DNA of 38,306 nt from a virus. Positions 30,056-35,954 of the stretch are shown here, one piece after another; the stretch's first letter is position 1, and each line of letters opens with the position of its first letter. A program made the position numbers and the translations under genes. The notes beneath the pieces were generated by a model. It was given only the letters and a program-made list of their open reading frames with translations. It did no database searches and was not told where the DNA came from. Where the stretch lies: positions 1 through 38,306 of the IMG/VR virus record IMGVR_UViG_3300025286_000050; one strand, given 5' to 3'.

Positions 30056-30112
30056 ATAACGCAAATAACAACCAAATAACGTGTTATCGAGTTGTTATCG
30101 GGGTTGTTATCC
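30056..30112. repeat. ATAAC-rich palindrome box cluster, copy 1
   Basis: This 57-bp stretch holds ATAACGTGTTAT at 30076-30087 and flanking ATAAC half-sites. Two GTTGTTATC-type units follow (GAGTTGTTATCGG and GGTTGTTATCC). The same elements occur in the cluster at 36979-37042, where two perfect ATAACGCGTTAT palindromes are present. Candidate operator or replication-initiator binding site. Confidence 0.6.
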
Positions 30113-30137
30113 AGGGTTCTGCCAGGCGTGGTCAGGC

Positions 30138-30226
30138 ACAAAAAAAGAAGCCTTGGATGGCTTCAAAATGAATCAGGTGGGGCCCGACCGTTCGCTCCGG
30201 TCTTTAATGGACACTGCGTTCACTTG
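30138..30226 (-). ncRNA. Predicted small RNA with intrinsic terminator
   Basis: On the minus strand TTGACA (30260-30255) and TACCAT (30237-30232) are spaced by 17 bp. The transcript would start near 30225. About 40 nt in it can fold GACCG-CGGTC-type arms (around 30183-30201), and then the GAAGCC/GGCTTC stem (30164-30147) with a 7-nt U-run ends it at about 30140. No protein frame of note lies in this 90-nt unit. A promoter, a compact folded body and a terminator together suggest a stand-alone RNA. Confidence 0.5.
30147..30164 (-). terminator. Intrinsic terminator of the predicted small RNA
   Basis: GAAGCC pairs perfectly with GGCTTC around a 6-nt loop. On the minus strand it is followed by seven U residues (30146-30140). 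No protein-coding gene on this strand ends here, so it most likely ends a short RNA. Confidence 0.7.
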
Positions 30227-30231
30227 GGTAG

Positions 30232-30260
30232 ATGGTAACAGGTTGTCAATGGAATGTCAA
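30232..30260 (-). promoter_or_regulatory. Sigma-70-type promoter for the predicted small RNA
   Basis: TTGACA at 30260-30255 and TACCAT at 30237-30232 are separated by 17 bp. The nearest downstream minus-strand features are a hairpin and terminator, and the terminase small subunit lies beyond them. Confidence 0.55.
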
Positions 30261-30283
30261 GGGTTTTGCGCGTTTCCCCTTAA

Positions 30284-30433
30284 ATGACTAATGGGGAATA
30301 CCGGGATAAACCCTTCAATAACTCGGATGTTCAAGCCAAGTTAGTTTGGGAATTGGTTGTCTCTTTGGACTGCGAGGCGGCAGGGCATGATGCCGAAGTA
30401 GACAATAGGATGGCAGAGTCGAAACGGGCCTAA
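30284..30433 (+). CDS. Small hypothetical early protein
   Basis: This 49-residue protein starts MTNGEYRDKPFNNSDVQAKL and ends DNRMAESKRA. Its content is helical, mixed-charge and protein-like. No clear ribosome-binding site stands before the ATG. Family unknown. Confidence 0.4.
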   Translation: MTNGEYRDKPFNNSDVQAKLVWELVVSLDCEAAGHDAEVDNRMAESKRA

Positions 30434-30496
30434 CCCACCCGTCTGCCAGGACTGACCACCTGGTACTGATGATGATAGGTCAAGAGGGAGAAGATC

Positions 30497-30769
30497 ATGG
30501 CTAAACAAACTGTGACGGAGAGACGGCAGGAAACCGTGGACAAAGCCGAAGAGCTTATGAGTGAAGCATTGGACCTGCTAGAGGGGTTGTGGCAGGAATT
30601 GGATGATATCCGATCCAACTTAGAGTTAATCGGTAAGACTGAGACTGAGAAGTATCAACGGTTGGAAGAATTGGTTGATGTCCTAGATGCTTCCAAAACT
30701 GAGCTTGAGAGTGCCAGGGATAGCCTGCCCATGTGTCGGTTTCGGGTGATGATATATTCGTCCCGATAG
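30497..30769 (+). CDS. Coiled-coil early protein
   Basis: This 90-residue protein is almost wholly heptad-like: TVTERRQETVDKAEELMSEA, then LLEGLWQELDDIRSNLELIG, and LEELVDVLDASKTELESARD. The last 13 residues (LPMCRFRVMIYSSR) look unlike the rest, so a late frameshift may have replaced the original C-terminus. GAGGGAG precedes the ATG. Function unknown. Confidence 0.65.
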   Translation: MAKQTVTERRQETVDKAEELMSEALDLLEGLWQELDDIRSNLELIGKTETEKYQRLEELVDVLDASKTELESARDSLPMCRFRVMIYSSR

Positions 30770-30803
30770 CAAGGCTTTTTCCCAACAGGCAAAGCATAAG
30801 GTA

Positions 30804-31067
30804 ATGGAATGGAACGCCAAGGATTTGATGATTAACATCACGGAGACTGATCCACGGCGGAATGTGTATCGGAATGTGTATCTTACGTTCGATGGCAAGC
30901 GTTGACCCGGCGCAATCTTGGCCGACGTGTCGGGCTATAGTTACTCCAGGGGCGTCGATAAGGTTGCTGAGGCATTAGGGTATGAGTCTTACTACAACTA
31001 TGCCTGTATCACACGCCCCACCGAAGTCCTAGACCGCATCTACGCACTTAAAGATCAATTGGAGTAA
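30804..31067 (+). pseudogene. Early gene interrupted by an in-frame TGA
   Basis: The frame starts MEWNAKDLMINITETDPR and reaches an in-frame TGA at 30903-30905 after 33 residues. It then continues in the same frame for another 53 residues (DVSGYSYSRGVDKVAEALGY onward) to a TAA that overlaps the next ATG. The downstream half reads like the G-Y-S-Y-S-R-G pattern of small phage proteins, so the whole 264 nt was one gene. Single-base stop mutation, strain heterogeneity or read-through are all possible; TGA is clearly a normal stop elsewhere here. A 12-bp exact tandem repeat (30859-30882) sits before the stop. Confidence 0.6.
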
Positions 31068-31411
31068 TGATGAAAGCTGAACGCACCATACCGAAAGACG
31101 TGGCCGACCTGCTGAAAGAGATCATCAGCCTGGACTGCCAAGCTACGGGCGAATTGAAAGCCTCAGACGGCACCTTCTGCTTTATAGGCGGCTTGAAAGC
31201 GTGTATTGACCCGGATTGGGCTATTAAGGATTATAGCCTGTATTATCTTGATTCAACCGAGGATGCAATAGAACAAGCGGAGCGCCATCTCGGTTTGAGA
31301 GTCGACACTTTGTGGGGAGCCGCTATAATCAACGACAGCTCCAAGACGCTCCCCTACCGCCGCCGGAGCCTCAAGCTGTGGATAGACCACCGAACGATAT
31401 TCGAGGAATGA
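31067..31411 (+). CDS. Hypothetical early protein
   Basis: This 114-residue protein contains DVADLLKEIISLDCQATGEL, then FCFIGGLKACIDPDWAI, and a basic end (RRRSLKLWIDHRTIFEE). The start overlaps the preceding stop (TAATG). No family recognised. Confidence 0.6.
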   Translation: MMKAERTIPKDVADLLKEIISLDCQATGELKASDGTFCFIGGLKACIDPDWAIKDYSLYYLDSTEDAIEQAERHLGLRVDTLWGAAIINDSSKTLPYRRRSLKLWIDHRTIFEE

Positions 31412-31545
31412 TGAAAACAGAAATCATACTAGGCACTGGGTTAGGGTGCCTTTTGATAGTCTGTGCAATAGGGTGCCTTTGGATAGTCTGTGCAATTGGT
31501 ATCCCCGTGGCTACTATTTGGCTGCTATCACTGGAATCCTCTTAG
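31408..31545 (+). CDS. Small membrane peptide with internal tandem duplication
   Basis: A 45-residue, very hydrophobic peptide starts MMKTEIILGTGLGCLLIVCA. The 27-bp sequence at 31444-31470 is repeated at 31471-31497 with two changes, giving GCLLIVCAI followed by GCLWIVCAI. It would form one or two membrane spans. It overlaps the previous gene (ATGATGA) and has GAGGA upstream. Confidence 0.5.
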   Translation: MMKTEIILGTGLGCLLIVCAIGCLWIVCAIGIPVATIWLLSLESS

Positions 31546-31570
31546 CAATCAAGAAGAACGGAGGAATGAA

Positions 31571-31816
31571 ATGACCATCATAAAAACAGACCTGGACGGC
31601 CAGGAACGGGAATTTGAAGTACTTAAACCTGAGAACGGTCAAACCCTAATGCTGTACCGCCAGTATTGTGACTTCTGCGGGGAATATGATCAGATGGTCT
31701 CCCGCTGCGAGAGGTGCCAGAAACACGCCTGTATCCAATGCAAACGGTACTCCAATACTCCTGAGATATGCCAAATAGACCTAAGCATCGTTGTAAGAGC
31801 CGCACGGGGCTTTTAA
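31571..31816 (+). CDS. Zinc-finger early protein
   Basis: Read from ATG 31571, with GGAGGAATGAA upstream, this gives 81 residues. The N-terminus is a short beta stretch (MTIIKTDLDGQEREFEVL). The second half holds a cysteine array (YCDFCGEYDQMVSRCERCQK, then CIQCKRYS) that can bind two zincs like a B-box or RING-like module. A longer upstream version would overlap the membrane peptide and is not used. Confidence 0.65.
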   Translation: MTIIKTDLDGQEREFEVLKPENGQTLMLYRQYCDFCGEYDQMVSRCERCQKHACIQCKRYSNTPEICQIDLSIVVRAARGF

Positions 31817-32070
31817 GGCTTGAGAGGTAGTCAGGGTGGTCTAGTGGGGGAAAGTCCCCAGCAATCGCCATGACAGCGTTATTCTAGGGGTTCTAAAAAT
31901 GGAGAGACACCAGAAGATTCTGAATACAATAGGGAATGAAATGTCCAATATAGAACATTGTGGCCGTGTTTCATCCTAACAACGGCCTTAGTACCAGTCG
32001 CAAACACCCCATCCTGCGCCCCGTCGCCTTAGACCTTGACACAGCCCAACCCAACCCTTAAGATAAGCCT
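31817..32070 (+). other. Intergenic stretch with no convincing gene
   Basis: This 254-nt stretch contains a GGTGGTCTAGTGG sequence like a tRNA D-arm but no matching acceptor, anticodon or T arm. A 26-residue frame (31900-31980, MERHQKILNTIGNEM) has a weak start. It may be a small remnant. I see no promoter of strong quality. Confidence 0.5.
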
Positions 32071-32256
32071 ATGATAAACAACAACCAACAAAATAAGTAT
32101 TACTTTCGGGCCAAGCGTTTAGACTCTGGTGAGCTAGAGTGCCACCATTGCGGCGGCAGGTGGAAACCCAAAGTCCAAGAACCCGTCATGTGCGTTCGGT
32201 GTCACATGAGGCTCGACATTCCTAAGGGTGGTTTTACCCATGAGGAGAAACCATGA
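32071..32256 (+). CDS. Small zinc-ribbon protein
   Basis: This 61-residue protein has ELECHHCGGRWKPK and MCVRCHMRLDIPKGG, a four-cysteine ribbon of the kind that binds one zinc. Its stop overlaps the next start (ATGA). Function unknown; a small regulator or adaptor is likely. Confidence 0.65.
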   Translation: MINNNQQNKYYFRAKRLDSGELECHHCGGRWKPKVQEPVMCVRCHMRLDIPKGGFTHEEKP

Positions 32257-32465
32257 CAGAAAAGTTCTCGTGTTGCTGCGGGGCCACGGAACTAAACGTA
32301 CCCGGCTTTGGCGGCATCTGTAGTGACTGCCACGATCATACCGATTTCTTTTACCCGTGCGGCGGGTGTGGCGAGCTTATCAAAGAGGACAAACCCTTCT
32401 ATTGGCAGTCAGACGGTCCCTATCACGGCGAGTGCTTAGAGATAGACGTGGAGAACCAACGATGA
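32253..32465 (+). CDS. Small zinc-finger protein
   Basis: This 70-residue protein is rich in Cys: KFSCCCGATELNV, GICSDCHDH, then PCGGCGELIKED and GECLEI. Up to two zinc sites are possible. Both ends are coupled by ATGA overlaps. Function unknown. Confidence 0.65.
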   Translation: MTEKFSCCCGATELNVPGFGGICSDCHDHTDFFYPCGGCGELIKEDKPFYWQSDGPYHGECLEIDVENQR

Positions 32466-32857
32466 ACCTCACAAAGCCAGACCGTTACCACACCAAGGGC
32501 TACCAGCAATCAACTATGAACATTTGTGAGAATTGCCAACAGCCTATCAGCCTACGGCAATGGCTTCAAGAGACGTGCCGGGCCACCGGCATCGGGCACA
32601 CGCCCATAATGAATCGAATCAGTAGGAGGCAATCCATGGAAGAACCAGTGAGCGGACCCAAAATAGACTCGATGAAGCCCGTCATCCACCGCAGGGTGAA
32701 GGTAAGCCATTCCGTCAAGGGAATCGTGACTACCGAGGCCACGTTCTCTATCGACGGCAACCCGGACAACATGCCTATGTTCAACACGCAATGCGTAGAA
32801 TTTTTTGATTGGGTGGACAAAACGTGGCCGCCCCATATCGAAGTGGATGGAAGGTAA
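32462..32857 (+). CDS. Hypothetical early protein with internal start
   Basis: The 131-residue form starts at ATG 32462 (MNLTKPDRYHTKGYQQST) and has a CENCQQP knuckle, with a helix of WLQETCRATGIG type. A perfect AGGAGG at 32624-32629 stands 6 nt before an in-frame ATG at 32636. That start would produce a 73-residue C-terminal protein on its own (MEEPVSGPKIDSMKPVIHRR). Both products may be made. No family recognised. Confidence 0.55.
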   Translation: MNLTKPDRYHTKGYQQSTMNICENCQQPISLRQWLQETCRATGIGHTPIMNRISRRQSMEEPVSGPKIDSMKPVIHRRVKVSHSVKGIVTTEATFSIDGNPDNMPMFNTQCVEFFDWVDKTWPPHIEVDGR

Positions 32858-32859
32858 CC

Positions 32860-33069
32860 ATGACAATGGATGAACAACTCATAAAGGGACTCCAAGAACG
32901 GGCACACGCCCTAAACTCGCAAATCGATTACCTTGACGGTGAGGCGCAGCAGCACGAGGACAAGGCCAGGACCGCATTTGCTGAAAAACAACGGCTATCT
33001 CGTGAGGTTAATAATCTCACCAATGTCATCGAAGACCTGCTCAATGCCAAACAAGAGGTGCCAGCATGA
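32860..33069 (+). CDS. Coiled-coil early protein
   Basis: From ATG 32860 the protein has 69 residues, including IKGLQERAHALNSQIDYLDG and FAEKQRLSREVNNLTNVIED, a continuous heptad-like coil. The stop overlaps the next start by 4 nt. It probably self-associates or partners the following recombination-type protein. Confidence 0.6.
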   Translation: MTMDEQLIKGLQERAHALNSQIDYLDGEAQQHEDKARTAFAEKQRLSREVNNLTNVIEDLLNAKQEVPA

Positions 33070-33989
33070 ACCAGCTAGCTCCAATCGAACACCAAGAAAC
33101 TTCTTTAAGCACGGCGGGATTAGAGCATACCCGCCAACAACTAACCTTACTTGAGAACTTTGTTAGTGACGTGCTACGCAAAGACCAAGATTACGGTACA
33201 ATCCCTGGCACGATCAAACCAACACTTTTGAAGCCGGGCGCTGCTAATATCATCGCTGCTTTCAATTGCCACGCGGAACCTTATTGCGATGAACGAACCG
33301 TGGATGCCATTGGTAGCTTCGTGTCTTACGAGCATCACGTCGATGTGGTGCATAATATCACCGGCAAGGTGATGTCTCGTGGCTATGGCGGCTGTAATTC
33401 CCATGAGGTCAAATACCGCTACCGTGATTTAAAACGTACCTGCCCCACTTGCAACGCGGCGGCGATTATTAAAGGCCGTGAAGATTACGGTGGTGGATGG
33501 CTTTGTTGGGCCAAACAGGGTGGTTGTGGCGCAAAATTCATAGATGGGACTCTAGACATTGAAGAACAACCCACTGGCCGGGTCGAAAACGAAGACCCTT
33601 TAGACCAGATGAACACCTACATGAAAATGTCCATCAAACGGGCCGAGGTCGATGCTGCCTTACGCCTGCCTGGAGTGGCTCGGTTCTTCACACAAGACTT
33701 GGAAATTAACGAAGGCGCCCCTCGTGATGATCCAGAGAGAGTCGTAGAGGGCCAACCGGCAGACTTAGCGATGTTGTGCCCCGTCCACCACACTGAGTGG
33801 TTTAAAAAAGGCCGTATGCGCCAATTCGCCCATCCCATCGAGGGGCAGGAAGGCCAGTGGTGCAATCAAAAAGACGTTGAAGCCATGGTCGTTGACGCCG
33901 AACAACCCGCGGCGCAACCTGGATTATGCCCGCACCTTGAGCGGGACTACGCAACCAACGAGTGCTTGGAGTGTGGGGAGAAGGGTTAA
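33066..33989 (+). CDS. Phage recombination / ssDNA-binding-type protein with zinc ribbon
   Basis: This 307-residue protein shows three recognisable blocks. First is the sequence DQDYGTIPGTIKPTLLKPGA (residues 41-60). Second is RTCPTCNAAAIIKG followed by WLCWAKQGGCGAKF, a zinc ribbon at about residues 127-160. Third is MKMSIKRAEVDAALRLPGVA. This arrangement is common in phage genomes and is often labelled as a recombination or single-strand-DNA protein. A second cysteine cluster at the C-terminus (CPHLERDYATNECLECG) adds metal-binding capacity. It lies before two RecA-fold ATPases, consistent with a DNA replication/recombination role, which I infer. Confidence 0.65.
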   Translation: MNQLAPIEHQETSLSTAGLEHTRQQLTLLENFVSDVLRKDQDYGTIPGTIKPTLLKPGAANIIAAFNCHAEPYCDERTVDAIGSFVSYEHHVDVVHNITGKVMSRGYGGCNSHEVKYRYRDLKRTCPTCNAAAIIKGREDYGGGWLCWAKQGGCGAKFIDGTLDIEEQPTGRVENEDPLDQMNTYMKMSIKRAEVDAALRLPGVARFFTQDLEINEGAPRDDPERVVEGQPADLAMLCPVHHTEWFKKGRMRQFAHPIEGQEGQWCNQKDVEAMVVDAEQPAAQPGLCPHLERDYATNECLECGEKG

Positions 33990-34142
33990 CCAAACCAGTG
34001 GCCAGCATGAAAGTTTATCGTCAATGCCTTACGGATCGCCGTGGGACCGAATCCCTCACATTATTGTGCTATAAGCGTATATGATTTGTGCGGCATGGTC
34101 AACTATATTGGTCTAACCAAATTTTTTGAGAGAGAAGTCGAC

Positions 34143-34331
34143 ATGACGACAGAGAAACATCCAATCGGGATGTCCATCCATGAAGGAGCGAAAGTGGCCA
34201 TGGTTTCTAAGGCCACGCTGTATTCACTCGCCAACCAGGGGAAGTTGCCGGGAGCACGCCGAGTCGGAAAACGGATCATCATCCACCGTGAAACCTTTAT
34301 ACGCTGGCTCGCAGAAGGCATGGGCCGGTAG
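34143..34331 (+). CDS. Excisionase/MerR-type helix-turn-helix protein
   Basis: This 62-residue protein is read from ATG 34143; a longer form would run upstream without support. The pattern MSIHEGAKVAMVSKATLYSL, then NQGKLPGARRVGKRIIIHRE and FIRWLAEG matches Xis/AlpA-type winged HTH proteins. It is the second such protein here (see 25141-25335). It probably binds DNA as a transcription or replication regulator. Confidence 0.75.
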   Translation: MTTEKHPIGMSIHEGAKVAMVSKATLYSLANQGKLPGARRVGKRIIIHRETFIRWLAEGMGR

Positions 34332-34339
34332 AACAAGAA

Positions 34340-34368
34340 CGCCGCACCTGTGGTAACCGGTTGCGGCG
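34340..34368. repeat. Hairpin CGCCGCA/TGCGGCG
   Basis: A perfect 7-bp stem with a 15-nt loop starts 9 nt after the HTH gene stop. There is no U-run, so terminator activity is doubtful. Confidence 0.4.
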
Positions 34369-34453
34369 ATTGGAGAAACTGGCCGAGTGAGAGCGCCATA
34401 ATATGCGAGCGTAGCCATGACGTGAGAGAGTACCAAAATCCCGGAGTGTTACC

Positions 34454-34570
34454 ATGGCCGCAACAACCTGTCTTAAATGCGGGGCCATCGTGCCTGATTA
34501 CGAGACTTGGTTCAAAGAGGATTGTCCCACATGCCTAATAACCTTACATCCGCTTATAGAGTCTCCTTAG
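34454..34570 (+). CDS. 38-residue zinc-ribbon protein
   Basis: The gene starts at ATG 34454 behind GGAG and encodes MAATTCLKCGAIVPDYETWF followed by CPTCLITLHPLIESP. Two CxxC pairs make a minimal zinc ribbon. It overlaps the next gene, which starts at 34531, by 40 nt in another frame, suggesting tight coupling. Confidence 0.6.
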   Translation: MAATTCLKCGAIVPDYETWFKEDCPTCLITLHPLIESP

Positions 34571-35202
34571 CGGAAGTGAAGCTGGCTAGGACCAACGCCG
34601 GGGAACTCCAACGACGGGCTCTCATCGGAGAAATGCCTGAGCTGACCCGACTCCCGTTGTTGGGAGATTCTGCCATCTCGCCCGTTATCAAGGGATGGTC
34701 CCACATGATTGTGGCCTACCCCAAAACCGGAAAAACGGAACTACTGACGCGGATGGCCGCTGAATGGGGCGAGGCCGGACTGAACGTGGTATTTATCACC
34801 GAAGAACCAGAAAGCGTTTGGACCGCAAGACTCTCCAAGCTAACCGTTGGATTTGACAATGTAGATCTCGTCTACGCCATGGGAGCCGAGGCGGATGAGA
34901 TTCTAGAGGCCATCAACCTAGGTACCGACGATGTTGTAATCCTTGACACGATCAGGCTACTGCGAATCCGCGATGAGAACGACAATTCCGCGATCAACAT
35001 CGCCTTGACCCCATTCATCGCCCTCTGTCGGAGAAAAGGGGCGACTCTCTTGATGTCACACCACACACGCAAAGGTAGCGGAGAACACGGGGAAGCTGCC
35101 GCTGGCGGTCACGCCTTTCTTGGGATTGTCGACGTGTCCCTAGAAATACACCGATGGAACGAGGAAGAAGATGCCTTACAAGACATACAAAGCTCCAGGT
35201 GA
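34531..35202 (+). CDS. RecA-fold ATPase (RepA/AAA_25-like), small form
   Basis: This 223-residue protein has Walker A AYPKTGKTE (GKT 67-69), Walker B VVILDT (D139) and a LLMSHHTRKGSGEHG segment at about 174-187, which is the sensor/loop region of replicative-helicase-type RecA folds. It stops soon after, so it is shorter than typical phage RepA-like helicases, which carry a C-terminal extension. ATG 34531 is chosen inside the preceding zinc-ribbon gene. It probably acts in replication or recombination. Confidence 0.75.
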   Translation: MPNNLTSAYRVSLAEVKLARTNAGELQRRALIGEMPELTRLPLLGDSAISPVIKGWSHMIVAYPKTGKTELLTRMAAEWGEAGLNVVFITEEPESVWTARLSKLTVGFDNVDLVYAMGAEADEILEAINLGTDDVVILDTIRLLRIRDENDNSAINIALTPFIALCRRKGATLLMSHHTRKGSGEHGEAAAGGHAFLGIVDVSLEIHRWNEEEDALQDIQSSR

Positions 35203-35452
35203 GACACGTTTTGGCGGGGCCGATACTACTCGTGCTGGCCTTCGGTTAATCATTGCCTTGCAAGACGATTTGCCTGACAAATGGGGCGGGTCCACGTCGG
35301 GTAAGTACCACCGCCGGCGTGAATGGTTGGCTGACCACGGCATGAATGTAGCCCGGCTTATCGAACTTAAGGGCGTTGAGCGCACTGCGGATTTTTTGGG
35401 GATGCCCGAGATATTGGTGCGGCATTGGTACCAACGCAGGGATTCATGTTAA
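35171..35452 (+). CDS. Hypothetical protein with HTH-like C-terminus
   Basis: This 93-residue basic protein starts MPYKTYKAPGETRFGGADTT and has a C-terminal helix pair (GVERTADFLGMPEILVRHWY) like a HTH recognition motif. The first 32 nt overlap the end of the ATPase gene in another frame. DNA binding is plausible. Confidence 0.55.
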   Translation: MPYKTYKAPGETRFGGADTTRAGLRLIIALQDDLPDKWGGSTSGKYHRRREWLADHGMNVARLIELKGVERTADFLGMPEILVRHWYQRRDSC

Positions 35453-35459
35453 ACTAACC

Positions 35460-35540
35460 TTGTTCTCAGGTTGGGAACGAACAAGCCGCTTCCCCGGCTA
35501 CGCTGTGGGAAGACGGTGTAGCTAAGGGAGCGGCGTTTTT
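35460..35540 (+). promoter_or_regulatory. Structured RNA leader that sequesters a ribosome-binding site
   Basis: The 81-nt stretch between two genes folds into two hairpins. The first is TTGTTC/GAACAA (35460-35465 with 35479-35484), with a competing GTTC/GAAC pairing. The second is GCCGCT-T-CCC (35485-35494) with GGGAGCGGC (35526-35534), and an inner GCTAC/GTAGC stem. The 3' arm contains GGGAG, the only candidate Shine-Dalgarno of the next gene, whose ATG is at 35541. The T5 run just before the ATG could also make it a terminator. Either way it is a regulatory structure. Confidence 0.6.
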
Positions 35541-35954
35541 ATGAGATACACACGAGATGAGGCGATGCGCATAGTCTACGGGTTGATACAAGGGCCACAC
35601 TCACGGCCACGCCCCGTGTCAGACGAGACGTTTCGCCGGTGGTTCGACCCAATGGGGGCAGAGCATGACGAGATGATGAAAACGTTGCGTGGCCTGCAAG
35701 AGACATTAGAGGTGGTAATGGAAGATGCCCAGCGAACCGAGTCTCCAACAGCAGGCAGGGGTTTATCAACTTACATGGAAAGACGAGAACGTGGTGATCC
35801 GGGTGGACCGTATCCATACCGAGAAAGCGGGAGTGTACGGGGAAATCCTAATCAGAACAACGGCTCCGGGGTTTCAACCTCATTTGCACGGCCCCGTCCA
35901 CTTCAACCTGATAGCGACGACAAGCCGCCGCCAACTGGTAAGCCATCTGAATGA
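35541..35954 (+). CDS. Hypothetical early protein overlapping the following ATPase gene
   Basis: This 137-residue protein begins MRYTRDEAMRIVYGLIQGPH and has a helical, charged first half (KTLRGLQETLEVVMEDAQRT). The last 76 residues are Pro/Gly/Arg/Ser-rich and are read from the same DNA as the first 76 codons of the ATPase in another frame. The first half looks like a normal protein; the second half looks like overprinted sequence. Translation is probably controlled by the structured leader upstream. Confidence 0.55.
   Translation: MRYTRDEAMRIVYGLIQGPHSRPRPVSDETFRRWFDPMGAEHDEMMKTLRGLQETLEVVMEDAQRTESPTAGRGLSTYMERRERGDPGGPYPYRESGSVRGNPNQNNGSGVSTSFARPRPLQPDSDDKPPPTGKPSE

Noticed and set aside
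31830-31905. tRNA-like sequence (GGTGGTCTAGTGG)
   Set aside because: No acceptor stem, anticodon arm or T-loop pairing of normal spacing could be built around it.
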